Part shown: positions 31,947 through 41,088 of the stretch, piece by piece
Layout: each line of letters starts with the position of its first letter
How positions within the stretch are numbered: the stretch's first letter is position 1
Virus record (IMG/VR): IMGVR_UViG_3300022920_000002
Span: 1-64,000 of that record
Origin: a virus
Strand: one strand, 5' to 3'
DNA: 64,000 nucleotides
Made by a program: the position numbers and the translations under genes
The notes under the pieces: model-generated
Told to the model about the DNA's origin: nothing
Seen by the model: the letters and a program-made list of their open reading frames with translations, nothing else
The model's database searches: none

Positions 31947-34103
31947 TTACCAAGCGTAATCGAATCCTTCGATTTTAGCTATTTTTTCTTTAAGTGATAA
32001 AGCGTAATTCTTAATCTCTTTTTTATACCAAGATTCAGATGAACCAAATCTTTTTTCAGATTCTTCTTCTTGTCTAACATAATCACAATATCTAGAATAA
32101 TCATCTAATATATTTGACATGTGATTAGAAGCATCTCTTAATTTAACCTCTTTTCCTTTTGCACTTTGACCAATTTTGATTTCTTCATATCTAGTCTTTT
32201 CACCACTAGCTAAACCTGCTTTAATTTGATCGGTTAACATATCGATTGCATCTGCTACCATTTTATCTAATGGCATTGTTGCAGCCTTAGTAGCTAAAAT
32301 TTGGTGGTATCTGTCGTTGTTAGCTTTCTTAAAATCTTTATCATTAGTAAATGCAATTGCACCTGATTTAGCTTCAGCTCTAGCTGCTCTTAATTGGTCA
32401 GTAGAATACTTTTGTCTAATTAGGTCTAGGTTAATAACAAGAACTCTATCAGAAACTTCTGCGATTCTTTTACCATTATTAAGTCCAGTTCCTGACCAGC
32501 CTCTGTATTTATGTGATACACCAACTTGGTCATCAGAACCTTTTTTACCGTCTTTTTTAAATGATTTAGTTCTTGAATATCTAGACCAGTCATTAGTATA
32601 GAATTCTCTATCACCAGACATTGCTGCTATTAGAAGACCTCCACCTGGTACAGTTTTTAAAGAACCATAACCAGCGTCATAAGGACAGTATGGGTTATCT
32701 TTTTCGTTATCAGATATAAAGAATAATATATGCTTTGATCCACCATGTTCTTTAAACACCTTAGTTGGATCATTACTTATTACCATATCCTCATCACCTA
32801 CTTTATCTAATGCAACTTTAGCTAATCCGTAAAAACCACCAGCTAGTGACTTTAAATTTTCTTTACCGTATTTACCTTCTTTGTTACTCATCAAAATGCT
32901 AGCTAGCAATTGGCTACCTATTTTTTCATTTAAGAATCCAGATGCTCCAACAAAGTCAGAGAATGATTCATGTAAAAATATATTTTCCATATTTGTTGTT
33001 TGTGTTTTAATATTTTCTAGAAGACCTATTGCAATATCATTGACTTCTCTATCTCCTTTGTCAACATATCTTTTATTAACAATCATAAAAGTAAATCCAT
33101 CTGCTGTTACTTGGTAATGTGGCATCATGCCTGTACCAAAGTCGTATTTATATTTAGCTGCTTTTAATTCTTTACCAACGTCCATAAATGATTTAGCTTT
33201 ACCTACTAATTCAGCAAGCTTATCTAAGTGTGTTCCAGCGTCATCCTTTTCGTTAACTGCTGATTCGGCTAATCCTTGCTTTTTCATTAGAGCTAGTTCA
33301 TCTTTACATGCCTTGTTAAATTTCTTAAAGTGCGGTATTGCAGATTTAGAATATCCATCTTGAAATAATTCAATTGCCATATTCAGATGGCTTGCTATTT
33401 CGTCAGCTTGTTCATCACCTATTTCTTCAAAATCATCAGAAAGTCTTAGTAACTTTTTCTCACCCGTTCCCTTTGAAGCGAATAAACCAAGTTTTAGTAA
33501 TGCAACAATTGGCTCTTCTTTAGCTTCAGTAACTGATTCGTCCACTCTTGTTAAAGTATCGTAATAAATATCATCTATATTACCTGAGTTATCAAAGTTA
33601 TATCCTACTGATGCGTCGATAGTCCATTCTTTTCCATCTTGGTCTGTACCCATAAAGTATACATCCTTTCCTTCGTTTCCGTGGTCATCGATAACATCAT
33701 AATCATCAAATTCTACTTCATACTTTTTACTACCGTCTTTAAATTTAATAATAGGCCAATCATCTTTAGTGATTTTAATAGCTTCAGATATAGGGAATGC
33801 TTTTAATGTAGGCGTGTCTAATTCGCTTAAAATTCTAAGACCCCATTTTGAAAGCTTAACACCATCCTCAGAAACAAAGAAATATTTTGAATTTGAAGAT
33901 CTCCACCTGTTAGGACTTTTAGATACCTTTGAAAGTATTTTAGTAAATTCCTCTTCTGTTAATATTCCGTCTTTTACTGCTTTTAAAATTTCGTTTCTAA
34001 CATTAGCTGTTTTGCCAACAGTAGATGCAGGGTGGTTTTCAGTATACTTTCTTTTAATCTGTATCTTTTTACCTTCTTCTAAAAAATCTTTGAATTTATT
34101 CAT
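31947..34103 (-). CDS. Large probable internal head protein with two targeting-like segments
   Basis: The 718-residue protein begins MNKFKDFLEE|GKK. A second targeting-like unit occurs at Met372 (MENIFLHESF, then FSDFVGASGFLNE|K), preceded by AC/A-rich DNA that looks like a gene leader read through in frame. It therefore looks like two internal proteins joined, or one with an internal start. Other candidate cleavage sites are VTE and LAE. The second half has a compact alpha/beta region (ILFFISDNEKDNPYCPYDAGYGS, GGGLLIAAMSGDREFYTNDWSRYSR, DRVLVINLDLIRQKYSTDQLRAARAEAKSGAIAF) that looks like a catalytic or binding domain, of a family I cannot name. Confidence 0.72.
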   Translation of the reverse strand: MNKFKDFLEEGKKIQIKRKYTENHPASTVGKTANVRNEILKAVKDGILTEEEFTKILSKVSKSPNRWRSSNSKYFFVSEDGVKLSKWGLRILSELDTPTLKAFPISEAIKITKDDWPIIKFKDGSKKYEVEFDDYDVIDDHGNEGKDVYFMGTDQDGKEWTIDASVGYNFDNSGNIDDIYYDTLTRVDESVTEAKEEPIVALLKLGLFASKGTGEKKLLRLSDDFEEIGDEQADEIASHLNMAIELFQDGYSKSAIPHFKKFNKACKDELALMKKQGLAESAVNEKDDAGTHLDKLAELVGKAKSFMDVGKELKAAKYKYDFGTGMMPHYQVTADGFTFMIVNKRYVDKGDREVNDIAIGLLENIKTQTTNMENIFLHESFSDFVGASGFLNEKIGSQLLASILMSNKEGKYGKENLKSLAGGFYGLAKVALDKVGDEDMVISNDPTKVFKEHGGSKHILFFISDNEKDNPYCPYDAGYGSLKTVPGGGLLIAAMSGDREFYTNDWSRYSRTKSFKKDGKKGSDDQVGVSHKYRGWSGTGLNNGKRIAEVSDRVLVINLDLIRQKYSTDQLRAARAEAKSGAIAFTNDKDFKKANNDRYHQILATKAATMPLDKMVADAIDMLTDQIKAGLASGEKTRYEEIKIGQSAKGKEVKLRDASNHMSNILDDYSRYCDYVRQEEESEKRFGSSESWYKKEIKNYALSLKEKIAKIEGFDYAW

Positions 34104-34105
34104 AG

Positions 34106-34501
34106 TTATTTAAGCTTTTTTGTTATACCATCAATTTCTGTATAGGCACAGTTTTGTCCCTTAACAATAAATGATCCATAAGAGATTGAAAGGTTTGCAC
34201 CTTCACCTCCTGTTTTAACATGGGTTTTATATGCTTCTTCTATAGAGGCCTGATCTGCAGCAACAGCTACAACTTTAGGTCTAAAGCCGGCACCGACATT
34301 ATGATCATTTTTAGATCTCAGATACATTGATTCTCCATTTATTTCTACTGTATTATGTAGTACTAAAGCGAAACTAGTTTCTCCTTTAGCTGGTAAATCA
34401 AAACCATCAAATGAATATTTACTAAAGTAGTAAGATCCAAGCGCTATTTTCTCATTAACTACGTTATGAGTAAATGCTTCAAATGTGTTTATTGATTTCA
34501 T
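34106..34501 (-). CDS. Probable internal head protein (capsid-targeting-like N-terminus)
   Basis: The 131-residue protein begins MKSINTFEAFTHNVVNE|K, giving a mature form of about 114 residues that appears all-beta (YYFSKYSFDGFDL, TSFALVLHNTVEINGESMYLRS, ANLSISYGSFIVKGQNCAYTEIDGITKKL). It starts two bases from the stop of the next gene in the block. An AATATATAAAC element lies 21 bases upstream. No family recognised. Confidence 0.7.
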   Translation of the reverse strand: MKSINTFEAFTHNVVNEKIALGSYYFSKYSFDGFDLPAKGETSFALVLHNTVEINGESMYLRSKNDHNVGAGFRPKVVAVAADQASIEEAYKTHVKTGGEGANLSISYGSFIVKGQNCAYTEIDGITKKLK

Positions 34502-34521
34502 GTTTTAGTTAGTTTATTTGT

Positions 34522-34530
34522 TTATATATT
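34522..34530 (-). promoter_or_regulatory. Late-promoter-like element AATATATAA
   Basis: The minus strand reads AATATATAAACAAAT 21 bases upstream of the ATG at 34501. It overlaps the stop codon of the upstream ligase-adenylyltransferase gene. Confidence 0.42.
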
Positions 34531-36381
34531 CTTTAGAAAAGTATTAAAGGTTTGAAAATCTACTTCTGTAGATTCAGCTACTACTCCAACAGAGTTCTCT
34601 AATTTAGTTTTTAATTCTGCATACATACTATGTAATGCTTTAGGAGTTAGCTTCTTAAATAACTTCTCATCGCCGTCTAGCATTGCATTTCTTACTTGTG
34701 TTGCTGAAATATTCTTACCTGTTCTAGGAATTTCAAATAATCCGAAATCATCTCTAACACCTAAGTCATCTCTATATTCTTGTTTATCTACTTGATATCC
34801 ATAAGTCTTCATTCTATCACTTCCTGTTCCCCATAATACTGGTTCGTATCTAGGTCTCATTGCATTAAACATGGTGTCAATACCTCCTGTTGGAATTACA
34901 AAAACTTGTTCGATTGGATATTTAGATTTTAAAGAGTTAATCATTGCCACTTGAGTGTCCTCATCATAAGGTCTTTTAAATGCATCTTCCTTTTTCTTAT
35001 TCTTAGCCTTAACTAATAATATTACTACTGGATATCCATTTTGTTTATGAATAGTTTCAACTACTTTAGCATGGCCTAGTGTGAATGGTTGGAATCTACC
35101 AACAAACATATTAACTAGTTTTTTACCTTGTCCTGGATAATCTACCTTTAACGCTTCGGTAATTGGACTTATTTGAGTACTAATTTTCTTATTTGATAAA
35201 TATTGGTTAAAGTTCATAACATCACCTTCGTTAGCTTTTGCCATTATTTTATCATCAATTTTTTCAACAATGCCATTTAACGCATCTAGCATATCACCTT
35301 GTAGAAGATCTGTACCCTTGCTTCTTTTCTTTCTAAAACTACCTAATGTAATTTTAAATAATTCTGCTAGAGTTTTATCTTGTATTAATGTTAGAGTTTT
35401 TTCATTAGTTATGAACTTATGATTTAATTCAAACATTGGAGACTCTGCAAAATCAGCAGAATCAAATTTAGCACCAATATATTTAGTAGCATTCTTTTCA
35501 ACATATTTGTTAAATACACTTGACATTAATTCTAAATATCTATAATCAGCAGATTCAGATGTTAATTCTACTAAACTAATATCCTCTTGTATAAAAAATT
35601 CTACAATATCTAAAATAGAAATCTGATACATGTCAGAAGGTTTTCTATTCTCTTTAGTTTCTTTATTAAATCTTTCTAATACAAATGTTTGTAATGTTTT
35701 TCCATCATGTATATTAATAATAAATCCTGCAACTTCTTTAGAAAGATCGTTCATTAAAGTAGATTGCTTTAAGTTCTCATTAAAGATTCCATAAACACTT
35801 CTTGTAAAATTAGGTCTATCTTTATTTTCATACTTATCCGTATATTCATTAATACTAGTAGATAACATTTCTTTAAGACCGTCCTTTTGACCTGAATGTA
35901 AAAAGCCTTCAAAAATAACTGGAGGTCTTTGTACTTCTAAAAGATCTGCCCATTTATTTAATATTTTAGTATCTCTAATTACTTTTCTAACTTTATTAGG
36001 ATTAGATGGTTGTAATACTTGGATATGTGTTAACACTAAATTAGATTTAGGTAGTACATCATATTCAATATCAATAGTTTTGTTATCTCCTAAATATTCA
36101 AAACCAAACTTCCAATCAAATGGCATTTCTTCTACAGAATCAGAAGCAACTGTTTTAAAGTGTCTAATTGCATTTTCGTAGTATCTTACAATAGTACGAT
36201 CTACTACATTCATCTTATCTTTAGAACCTGATTTATAGAATGCAAATTCAGAACCTTCTCTTTTAGCGTGAAAAGATGAACCATCAATTTTTTCTGTTAC
36301 AACACATTTGTTTGATAACAGTTTATCAATGTCATTAATATTAGATCCTTCAAAATATGTTTTTAAATTCTGTAGTGCCAT
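34522..36381 (-). CDS. RNA ligase-like/NMN adenylyltransferase-like fusion
   Basis: The 619-residue protein joins two nucleotidyl-transfer domains. Residues about 1-240 are an ATP-dependent ligase-like domain: motif I VVTEKIDGSSF (Lys31), then FGFEYLG and a late AGFIINI segment in place of the usual EGxV. Residues about 420-600 are a cytidylyltransferase/NMNAT-like Rossmann domain with GRFQPFTLGH (428-437) and ISATQVRNAM (558-567), as in bifunctional NadM/NadR-type adenylyltransferases. The C-terminus ends DFQTFNTFLKNI, curiously like the N-terminal tags of neighbours. Roles could be RNA repair plus NAD synthesis. It overlaps the next ligase-like gene by one base. Confidence 0.82.
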   Translation of the reverse strand: MALQNLKTYFEGSNINDIDKLLSNKCVVTEKIDGSSFHAKREGSEFAFYKSGSKDKMNVVDRTIVRYYENAIRHFKTVASDSVEEMPFDWKFGFEYLGDNKTIDIEYDVLPKSNLVLTHIQVLQPSNPNKVRKVIRDTKILNKWADLLEVQRPPVIFEGFLHSGQKDGLKEMLSTSINEYTDKYENKDRPNFTRSVYGIFNENLKQSTLMNDLSKEVAGFIINIHDGKTLQTFVLERFNKETKENRKPSDMYQISILDIVEFFIQEDISLVELTSESADYRYLELMSSVFNKYVEKNATKYIGAKFDSADFAESPMFELNHKFITNEKTLTLIQDKTLAELFKITLGSFRKKRSKGTDLLQGDMLDALNGIVEKIDDKIMAKANEGDVMNFNQYLSNKKISTQISPITEALKVDYPGQGKKLVNMFVGRFQPFTLGHAKVVETIHKQNGYPVVILLVKAKNKKKEDAFKRPYDEDTQVAMINSLKSKYPIEQVFVIPTGGIDTMFNAMRPRYEPVLWGTGSDRMKTYGYQVDKQEYRDDLGVRDDFGLFEIPRTGKNISATQVRNAMLDGDEKLFKKLTPKALHSMYAELKTKLENSVGVVAESTEVDFQTFNTFLKNI

Positions 36382-37652
36382 TATCTTCCGTATTTTATGA
36401 TACCCATTAGCTGGTTAATCGCAGCAAAAGTACCGGTTAGTTTAAAGGTTTTTCCTTTAAATTTAAAGACCACTCCTTCTGTTGGGATGATCGACTCAAT
36501 ACCACCAATTCCCTCTAGTCTTTTTAGTTCTTTTTCAACCTTTTCAATTTGAGTAAGGTCGCCATTCTTTTTAATCTTGCCAGCTTCAGTTCTAATCTGA
36601 TTATGTAATCTTGCTTTTTCAGCATCTGGATTAGCAGCTACAAAATTAGAAGCGTTCTTTAAAACATCTGCACCTAACTCTAAAAATAGATTCTCAAAAG
36701 GTAAAATGTTTTCTTTATACTTCTTATTTCTTTGACCATCAAAATCTTTAACAGCCTTATTTTGTTCCGGTGTTAATTCCTTCTTTAATGCAGTTAACTT
36801 AAGAGTCTGCTTATCTAAGTAAGCCCATCTTAAAAGTAAACCCTCTTTATGTGCAGGTTCTAAGTCTGCAAAGTTCTCTTCGATTTGGCCTCTCCACCAC
36901 ATCTCGTGATACATTTTAACCTCATCAGTATCTGATAGACTATAAGTATCTCTTAGTTTATTTATCGCCTTTTCGTAATAGCCTACTCTATCATCAAAGT
37001 TAATGTCTTTTCCTAACTTTAAAATTTGAGGGGGAATTATTGTAAACGTCTTTTGAACATCTGACTTTAATTCTTTAAGAGCTTTAACTAGTTCTGTAGC
37101 AATATTTTGTTTTCCAGTTTGATTACCTTCACCATCAGTCTCTACAATACCATGAAATTGTATAACATCTCTGTCATAATAGATAACATTAGGGTTTTTA
37201 GAGTAAATTAGTTCCATGTTAACGAAATTTAATCCGTTCGCGAACATTGATTGGTCCTTAAGCGCTGGGAGCGCCGCTGCTAGATCTTTAGCAGCAAAGA
37301 TATATGTTTCTTCAACCAGCTGTGAGGCATGACCAGTGAACATCGTAATGATGCCTGCTAGATCAAGTGGATTTATCATTTGCCCCTTATTTCTGGCAAA
37401 CATTGCTTGACCATCTTTTACAGTTGCAAATAGGTTTTGACCATCAGTCTTTTCAGTTGCAGCCTCTTCGAAATCTAGTCCACCCTGTAATGAAGATTTA
37501 ACAATAGTCTTGAAATCTGCAAAAGTTAATGAGTGGTCATCGAAGGGGTGCATCATGTGTCCTGCTGCTCCACCTTCAAATACGAAAGAGTCCAAGTTGT
37601 TCACTTGGATTTTCTCGTTTAAAAATTCTGTAAAATTAGTGTATATCTTCAT
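36381..37652 (-). CDS. KxDG ligase-like nucleotidyltransferase with capsid-targeting-like N-terminus
   Basis: The 423-residue protein begins MKIYTNFTEFLNE|K, one of the closest matches to the T4 targeting peptide MKTYQEFIAE. After a linker it has EKTDGQNLFATVKDGQAMFARNKG (Lys68, Asp70, Gly71; motif I of covalent nucleotidyltransferases), GLNFVNMELIY, and near the end EGVVFKFKGKTFKLTG, which fits motifs IV/V. It should be an RNA or DNA ligase or a related adenylyltransferase. Between them is a long helical insertion (about 230-380). It precedes the ligase-NMNAT fusion, with which it overlaps. Head packaging is inferred. Confidence 0.78.
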   Translation of the reverse strand: MKIYTNFTEFLNEKIQVNNLDSFVFEGGAAGHMMHPFDDHSLTFADFKTIVKSSLQGGLDFEEAATEKTDGQNLFATVKDGQAMFARNKGQMINPLDLAGIITMFTGHASQLVEETYIFAAKDLAAALPALKDQSMFANGLNFVNMELIYSKNPNVIYYDRDVIQFHGIVETDGEGNQTGKQNIATELVKALKELKSDVQKTFTIIPPQILKLGKDINFDDRVGYYEKAINKLRDTYSLSDTDEVKMYHEMWWRGQIEENFADLEPAHKEGLLLRWAYLDKQTLKLTALKKELTPEQNKAVKDFDGQRNKKYKENILPFENLFLELGADVLKNASNFVAANPDAEKARLHNQIRTEAGKIKKNGDLTQIEKVEKELKRLEGIGGIESIIPTEGVVFKFKGKTFKLTGTFAAINQLMGIIKYGR

Positions 37653-37672
37653 AAGAAGTTTTTAGATTTATT

Positions 37673-39106
37673 TTATCCTAATGATGCTGTTAATGCACCG
37701 ACAGCAGCTCCGTAATCGTCACCGTGCTTAGACAATAATCCGTCTACAACTTCTTGTGCTTTTTCTTCGTCAAATTTATCACCGAAAGCTTTTCCTAAAA
37801 CTGAGAAGGCATACTCTTTAAAATCTTCATCAGACTTTACTTCTGCTTCGTTAGTAGCTTCAGTTTCAGTTTCTTCAGTTGTAGCTTCAGTTTCAGTTTC
37901 TTCAGTTGTAGCTTCAGTTTCAGTTTCTTCAGCACCTTCTTCTACAACTTCTTCTTCTTTAATAACTGGAAAGTTCTTACCATTAAATTCAAATTCTGCA
38001 GCATCTTCTTCAATTGCTTTAGCTCTTGCTGCTAAAAATGCATTGCCTTCGTTCATTACTGACTCGTTAGCCCATATTAATTCAAATGCATCTACTATTT
38101 TTTGTGCTTGTTGAGAATAACCAAATCCATCTAAGAATAAAGCCATACCTTCAACAATACCGATACCAGACCATCCTGCAGCGTTAGCTAATCCAGAATA
38201 ATGATTATCTAATAAACTCATGATTGATTTTTTACCAACTGGAACTTCTAAACCACCTAGGTTATCGATCTTTACTGAAACAGTAGTAATCTTACCACCA
38301 AGTGCTTTACTTACTGGATCTTTATATGAATGGAAGTTAGCGTCTGTTAAAGATTCTGATAATAAATATCTACAAACTCCTAATAAGAGCTGACCGTCCA
38401 TTAATGCAGTGTGATTCGTAAAGAATGATTCTAACCATTTAGATACTTTCTTAGCATCTCTTAAATTACCCTTAGAAGGTTTAAATGATTCATTGATTAT
38501 CATAGATTCAAATGCTGGGACTAAATCGTAACTATCATAAACATCAACCATGTACCATTTCTTATCTGTTTCAGAATATAGGTAGATAAATTCAGCTCCA
38601 CCGTTATTAGCAGCGTCTTTTACAAACTTCTCAGTATCTTTCATATCTCCGTCAGTAGTGGTCTTGTCGCCGTAGAATTTAATATCGTCTACATTTGCTT
38701 CTAGACCTGAACCACCCCCTTTCTTCAGTAGAGTGTCTACTGCCTTTCCATCTTTGTAACCCTTTTTAATTGTAGGTAACATGTGGTCTGGGTAACCATC
38801 ATAGTGCATATACACTGTTGAGATTTTTCCGTTCTTTTTGATTTTACCGATTTGTGATCTTGTACCCTCTTCAATGATCGCTATTGATTCTGATATTTCA
38901 GAACTACCTAACTTTTGATAGAATGTATGTCTGTCTTCTTCTTTAAGTTCTTTAATAGAAGTTACTCCGAACTCTCCAAGTAGATTTTTAAACTGATCTG
39001 CAGCTACATTTCTTGCAGCTGATTGTTCTTCTTCTAATTTAGCGTTAGCTAGCTTTTTAGCACCATGTGCAAAATCTTCAAAAGATTGTAATTTTAATGA
39101 TCCCAT
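37673..39106 (-). CDS. Probable internal head protein with HYDGYP domain and acidic repeat
   Basis: The 477-residue protein opens MGSLKLQSFEDFAHGAKKL with an LEE|E site, a weaker form of the targeting peptide. Residues about 85-135 (IGKIKKNGKISTVYMHYDGYPDHMLPTIKKGY ... TLLKKGG) match a widespread phage domain with the pattern iYvHwDGYPxxxGxxLxxxY, of unknown function. The middle is helical. Near the C-terminus is an acidic low-complexity stretch with three TETEATTEE repeats, then a small helical domain. A GATATATAA element lies about 35 bases upstream. Confidence 0.7.
   Translation of the reverse strand: MGSLKLQSFEDFAHGAKKLANAKLEEEQSAARNVAADQFKNLLGEFGVTSIKELKEEDRHTFYQKLGSSEISESIAIIEEGTRSQIGKIKKNGKISTVYMHYDGYPDHMLPTIKKGYKDGKAVDTLLKKGGGSGLEANVDDIKFYGDKTTTDGDMKDTEKFVKDAANNGGAEFIYLYSETDKKWYMVDVYDSYDLVPAFESMIINESFKPSKGNLRDAKKVSKWLESFFTNHTALMDGQLLLGVCRYLLSESLTDANFHSYKDPVSKALGGKITTVSVKIDNLGGLEVPVGKKSIMSLLDNHYSGLANAAGWSGIGIVEGMALFLDGFGYSQQAQKIVDAFELIWANESVMNEGNAFLAARAKAIEEDAAEFEFNGKNFPVIKEEEVVEEGAEETETEATTEETETEATTEETETEATNEAEVKSDEDFKEYAFSVLGKAFGDKFDEEKAQEVVDGLLSKHGDDYGAAVGALTASLG
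37854..37932 (-). repeat. 27-bp tandem repeat, about 2.9 copies
   Basis: Units at 37854-37880, 37881-37907 and 37908-37932 are identical where they overlap. They encode the Thr/Glu repeat (TETEATTEE) of the internal protein. The reading frame is kept, so copy-number change would only alter the length of a flexible acidic linker. Confidence 0.85.
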
Positions 39107-39140
39107 GTGAATAATTTTATTTTATTATTTTAGTATTGTA

Positions 39141-39149
39141 TTATATATC
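39141..39149 (-). promoter_or_regulatory. Late-promoter-like element GATATATAA overlapping the uvsW stop
   Basis: The minus strand reads GATATATAA, and its last three bases are the uvsW stop codon. It lies about 35 bases upstream of the ATG at 39106 and would start the internal-protein gene block as a late unit separate from uvsW. Confidence 0.45.
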
Positions 39150-40649
39150 CCCTTCAAATGTCACATTTTTTACTTCAAAAGGAAACTTCTGTTCTCTGTA
39201 GATCTTCTGCCTAGCTTTTGAATGTCTAATTAGATAATTATCCCAATCTGGAGATGACAAATCATCGACAAAATCTATAATGTTTACGTCTGTTTTTGAT
39301 TTATGTTTTCTTAATCCTCTACCTATAGATTGTCTAATAATCACTTCTGATTTAAACGATTCAGTAAAGAATATGTTATGTATTTTATTAATTGATATAC
39401 CAGTAGAAAATGTACCATAGGATGCTACGATTACAACTTCAGCCCCTGTTTCCATTTTCTTTTTATACTCTTCTCGAATATCTTTATCTGTATTACCATC
39501 TACATAGTAAACGTTTTTATCAGAATCTTGGCGAAGCTTTTCATATATTCTTTTACCGTGTTCAATACGATGGAATAATACAAGACTATTACCGCGTACT
39601 CTGGAAATAATGTTTGTAATGAAAGCGAGCCTACCTGTTGACTGTATAACATAATTGCTTTCAAATTTATAGACGTCTTTGCTTTCATACCTGTTTTGTG
39701 ACATCTCCCTAAATGCGTTTTTTGTTGAGTCGGGAGCGTAATCCATTTTTATTACTTTTACTTTACAGCCGGCAATATGCCCCTCACCCTGTAAAAAGCT
39801 TGCACTAACTTCTGTAATTACAGGACCTGTATATGCCATTAAAGTCAATCTATCTAAAGTACCTTCTTTTGGAATTGTACCTGACATACCGAATCTATAA
39901 TTAGCAGCTGTACATTTTTGTAAAATAGTTTTGATCGATTGTGATTTAGCTTTATGTGTCTCGTCAATAAGTACTGCATCAAATTGATTAAAGTATTCTT
40001 TATCTTTTTTAACCAGCGATTGGTATGTACCAATTACCACGTTTCTTCCTGGTCTAATTTTTTGACCAGAATAAATTTGCTGTACTTTAATACTAGCTTG
40101 GTTTCTCCAGTTATAGTCTTGGAAATCTTCAGATCCTTGTACGACAAGTGAGACATTAGGTACAATCATTAGAACTCTACCTGCTTTTTGCTTTTCTAGT
40201 AGATATGAAATTACCATAAACGAAATAAGTGTTTTACCGGCAGAGGTAGCTAACTCACTTAAGCAATTTCTAAATTTAAGTATATTGTAAGCTGCTTCGA
40301 TTTGATAATCCCTAGGTTGCATCTCTGATCCATCAAAGAAGTCCATTGCCCATTCCTCAAAGTCTGCTGCTTTTATATTAGTATCAAAAAGTCTTGTGAT
40401 GCCATTTAGTTTAAGCTCGTATTTATACTGCTTACACATGTTCATCACCTCTCTCCATAGTCCAGATGGAATCCATTTATCATCTTTGATATATGAAATA
40501 TAACCATCCCATAAACCTTTTTTTACTAAAGGGTGAAATCGCCAAGAATCAATACGCCTGTTTAATGTAATATTGAGTTGTTCAATTTCCATTTCAGTCG
40601 CAGAGTCTACTCGCAGGAACTGCTTATTATCTGTTAACGTTAAGTCCAT
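39141..40649 (-). CDS. uvsW: Recombination helicase UvsW
   Basis: The 502-residue protein matches T4 UvsW (503). An N-terminal small domain precedes a superfamily 2 helicase core: Q-like QPRDYQIEAAY, Walker A TSAGKT (135-140), MIVPNVSLVVQ, DETH box (229-232), FGMSGTI, LVLFHRIEHG, VASYGTFSTGI and motif VI QSIGRGLRKH. UvsW unwinds R-loops and branched DNA and helps the switch from origin- to recombination-dependent replication. It follows uvsY as in T4. Confidence 0.95.
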   Translation of the reverse strand: MDLTLTDNKQFLRVDSATEMEIEQLNITLNRRIDSWRFHPLVKKGLWDGYISYIKDDKWIPSGLWREVMNMCKQYKYELKLNGITRLFDTNIKAADFEEWAMDFFDGSEMQPRDYQIEAAYNILKFRNCLSELATSAGKTLISFMVISYLLEKQKAGRVLMIVPNVSLVVQGSEDFQDYNWRNQASIKVQQIYSGQKIRPGRNVVIGTYQSLVKKDKEYFNQFDAVLIDETHKAKSQSIKTILQKCTAANYRFGMSGTIPKEGTLDRLTLMAYTGPVITEVSASFLQGEGHIAGCKVKVIKMDYAPDSTKNAFREMSQNRYESKDVYKFESNYVIQSTGRLAFITNIISRVRGNSLVLFHRIEHGKRIYEKLRQDSDKNVYYVDGNTDKDIREEYKKKMETGAEVVIVASYGTFSTGISINKIHNIFFTESFKSEVIIRQSIGRGLRKHKSKTDVNIIDFVDDLSSPDWDNYLIRHSKARQKIYREQKFPFEVKNVTFEGDI

Positions 40650-40655
40650 TAATTA

Positions 40656-41078
40656 TTATAGATCTTTTAGAGCCAATCTATTTCTAATAGCAAAGCCCAT
40701 ATTATCTAGTGTTTTTACAGAATCTCTTAGCCAATCCATTTGATTTTCTAAATGTGATAAAATCATATTATCATCTGCCAAGTCATTCTCTAAGAATTTC
40801 TCTTTCTGCTTTTCACCTAGTTTATAGTCATAATTATAGTATCTAATATATGCCTCTCTATATCTTGCAGCAATAGTTTTCTTTTGTTGTTTAATTTTGA
40901 CATTTATATATGCCATTTGATCTACGAGGGTTTGTCTAGAAGATAACACATCAGCAATAGTAATCTCCATTGTATTAATGTTACGAAGACTTTGTGCAAG
41001 GTTTCTAATCGTGACTGACCATTCGTTTCTCTGTGCACTTAATTTTTGATCTAGTGCTAATATCTTTTCGTTACTCAT
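40656..41078 (-). CDS. uvsY: Recombination mediator UvsY
   Basis: The start at 41078 (MSNEKILALDQKLSAQRNEW) gives 140 residues, close to T4 UvsY (137); an upstream in-frame ATG at 41216 would run through the preceding gene and is rejected. The protein is all-helical and its end, LENQMDWLRDSVKTLDNMGFAIRNRLALKDL, parallels the T4 end (LQYWGILLDFCSGALDAIKSRGFAIKHIQDMRAFE). UvsY loads UvsX onto gp32-coated DNA. Position next to uvsW repeats T4 order. Confidence 0.75.
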   Translation of the reverse strand: MSNEKILALDQKLSAQRNEWSVTIRNLAQSLRNINTMEITIADVLSSRQTLVDQMAYINVKIKQQKKTIAARYREAYIRYYNYDYKLGEKQKEKFLENDLADDNMILSHLENQMDWLRDSVKTLDNMGFAIRNRLALKDL

Positions 41079-41088
41079 ATATGTTATA

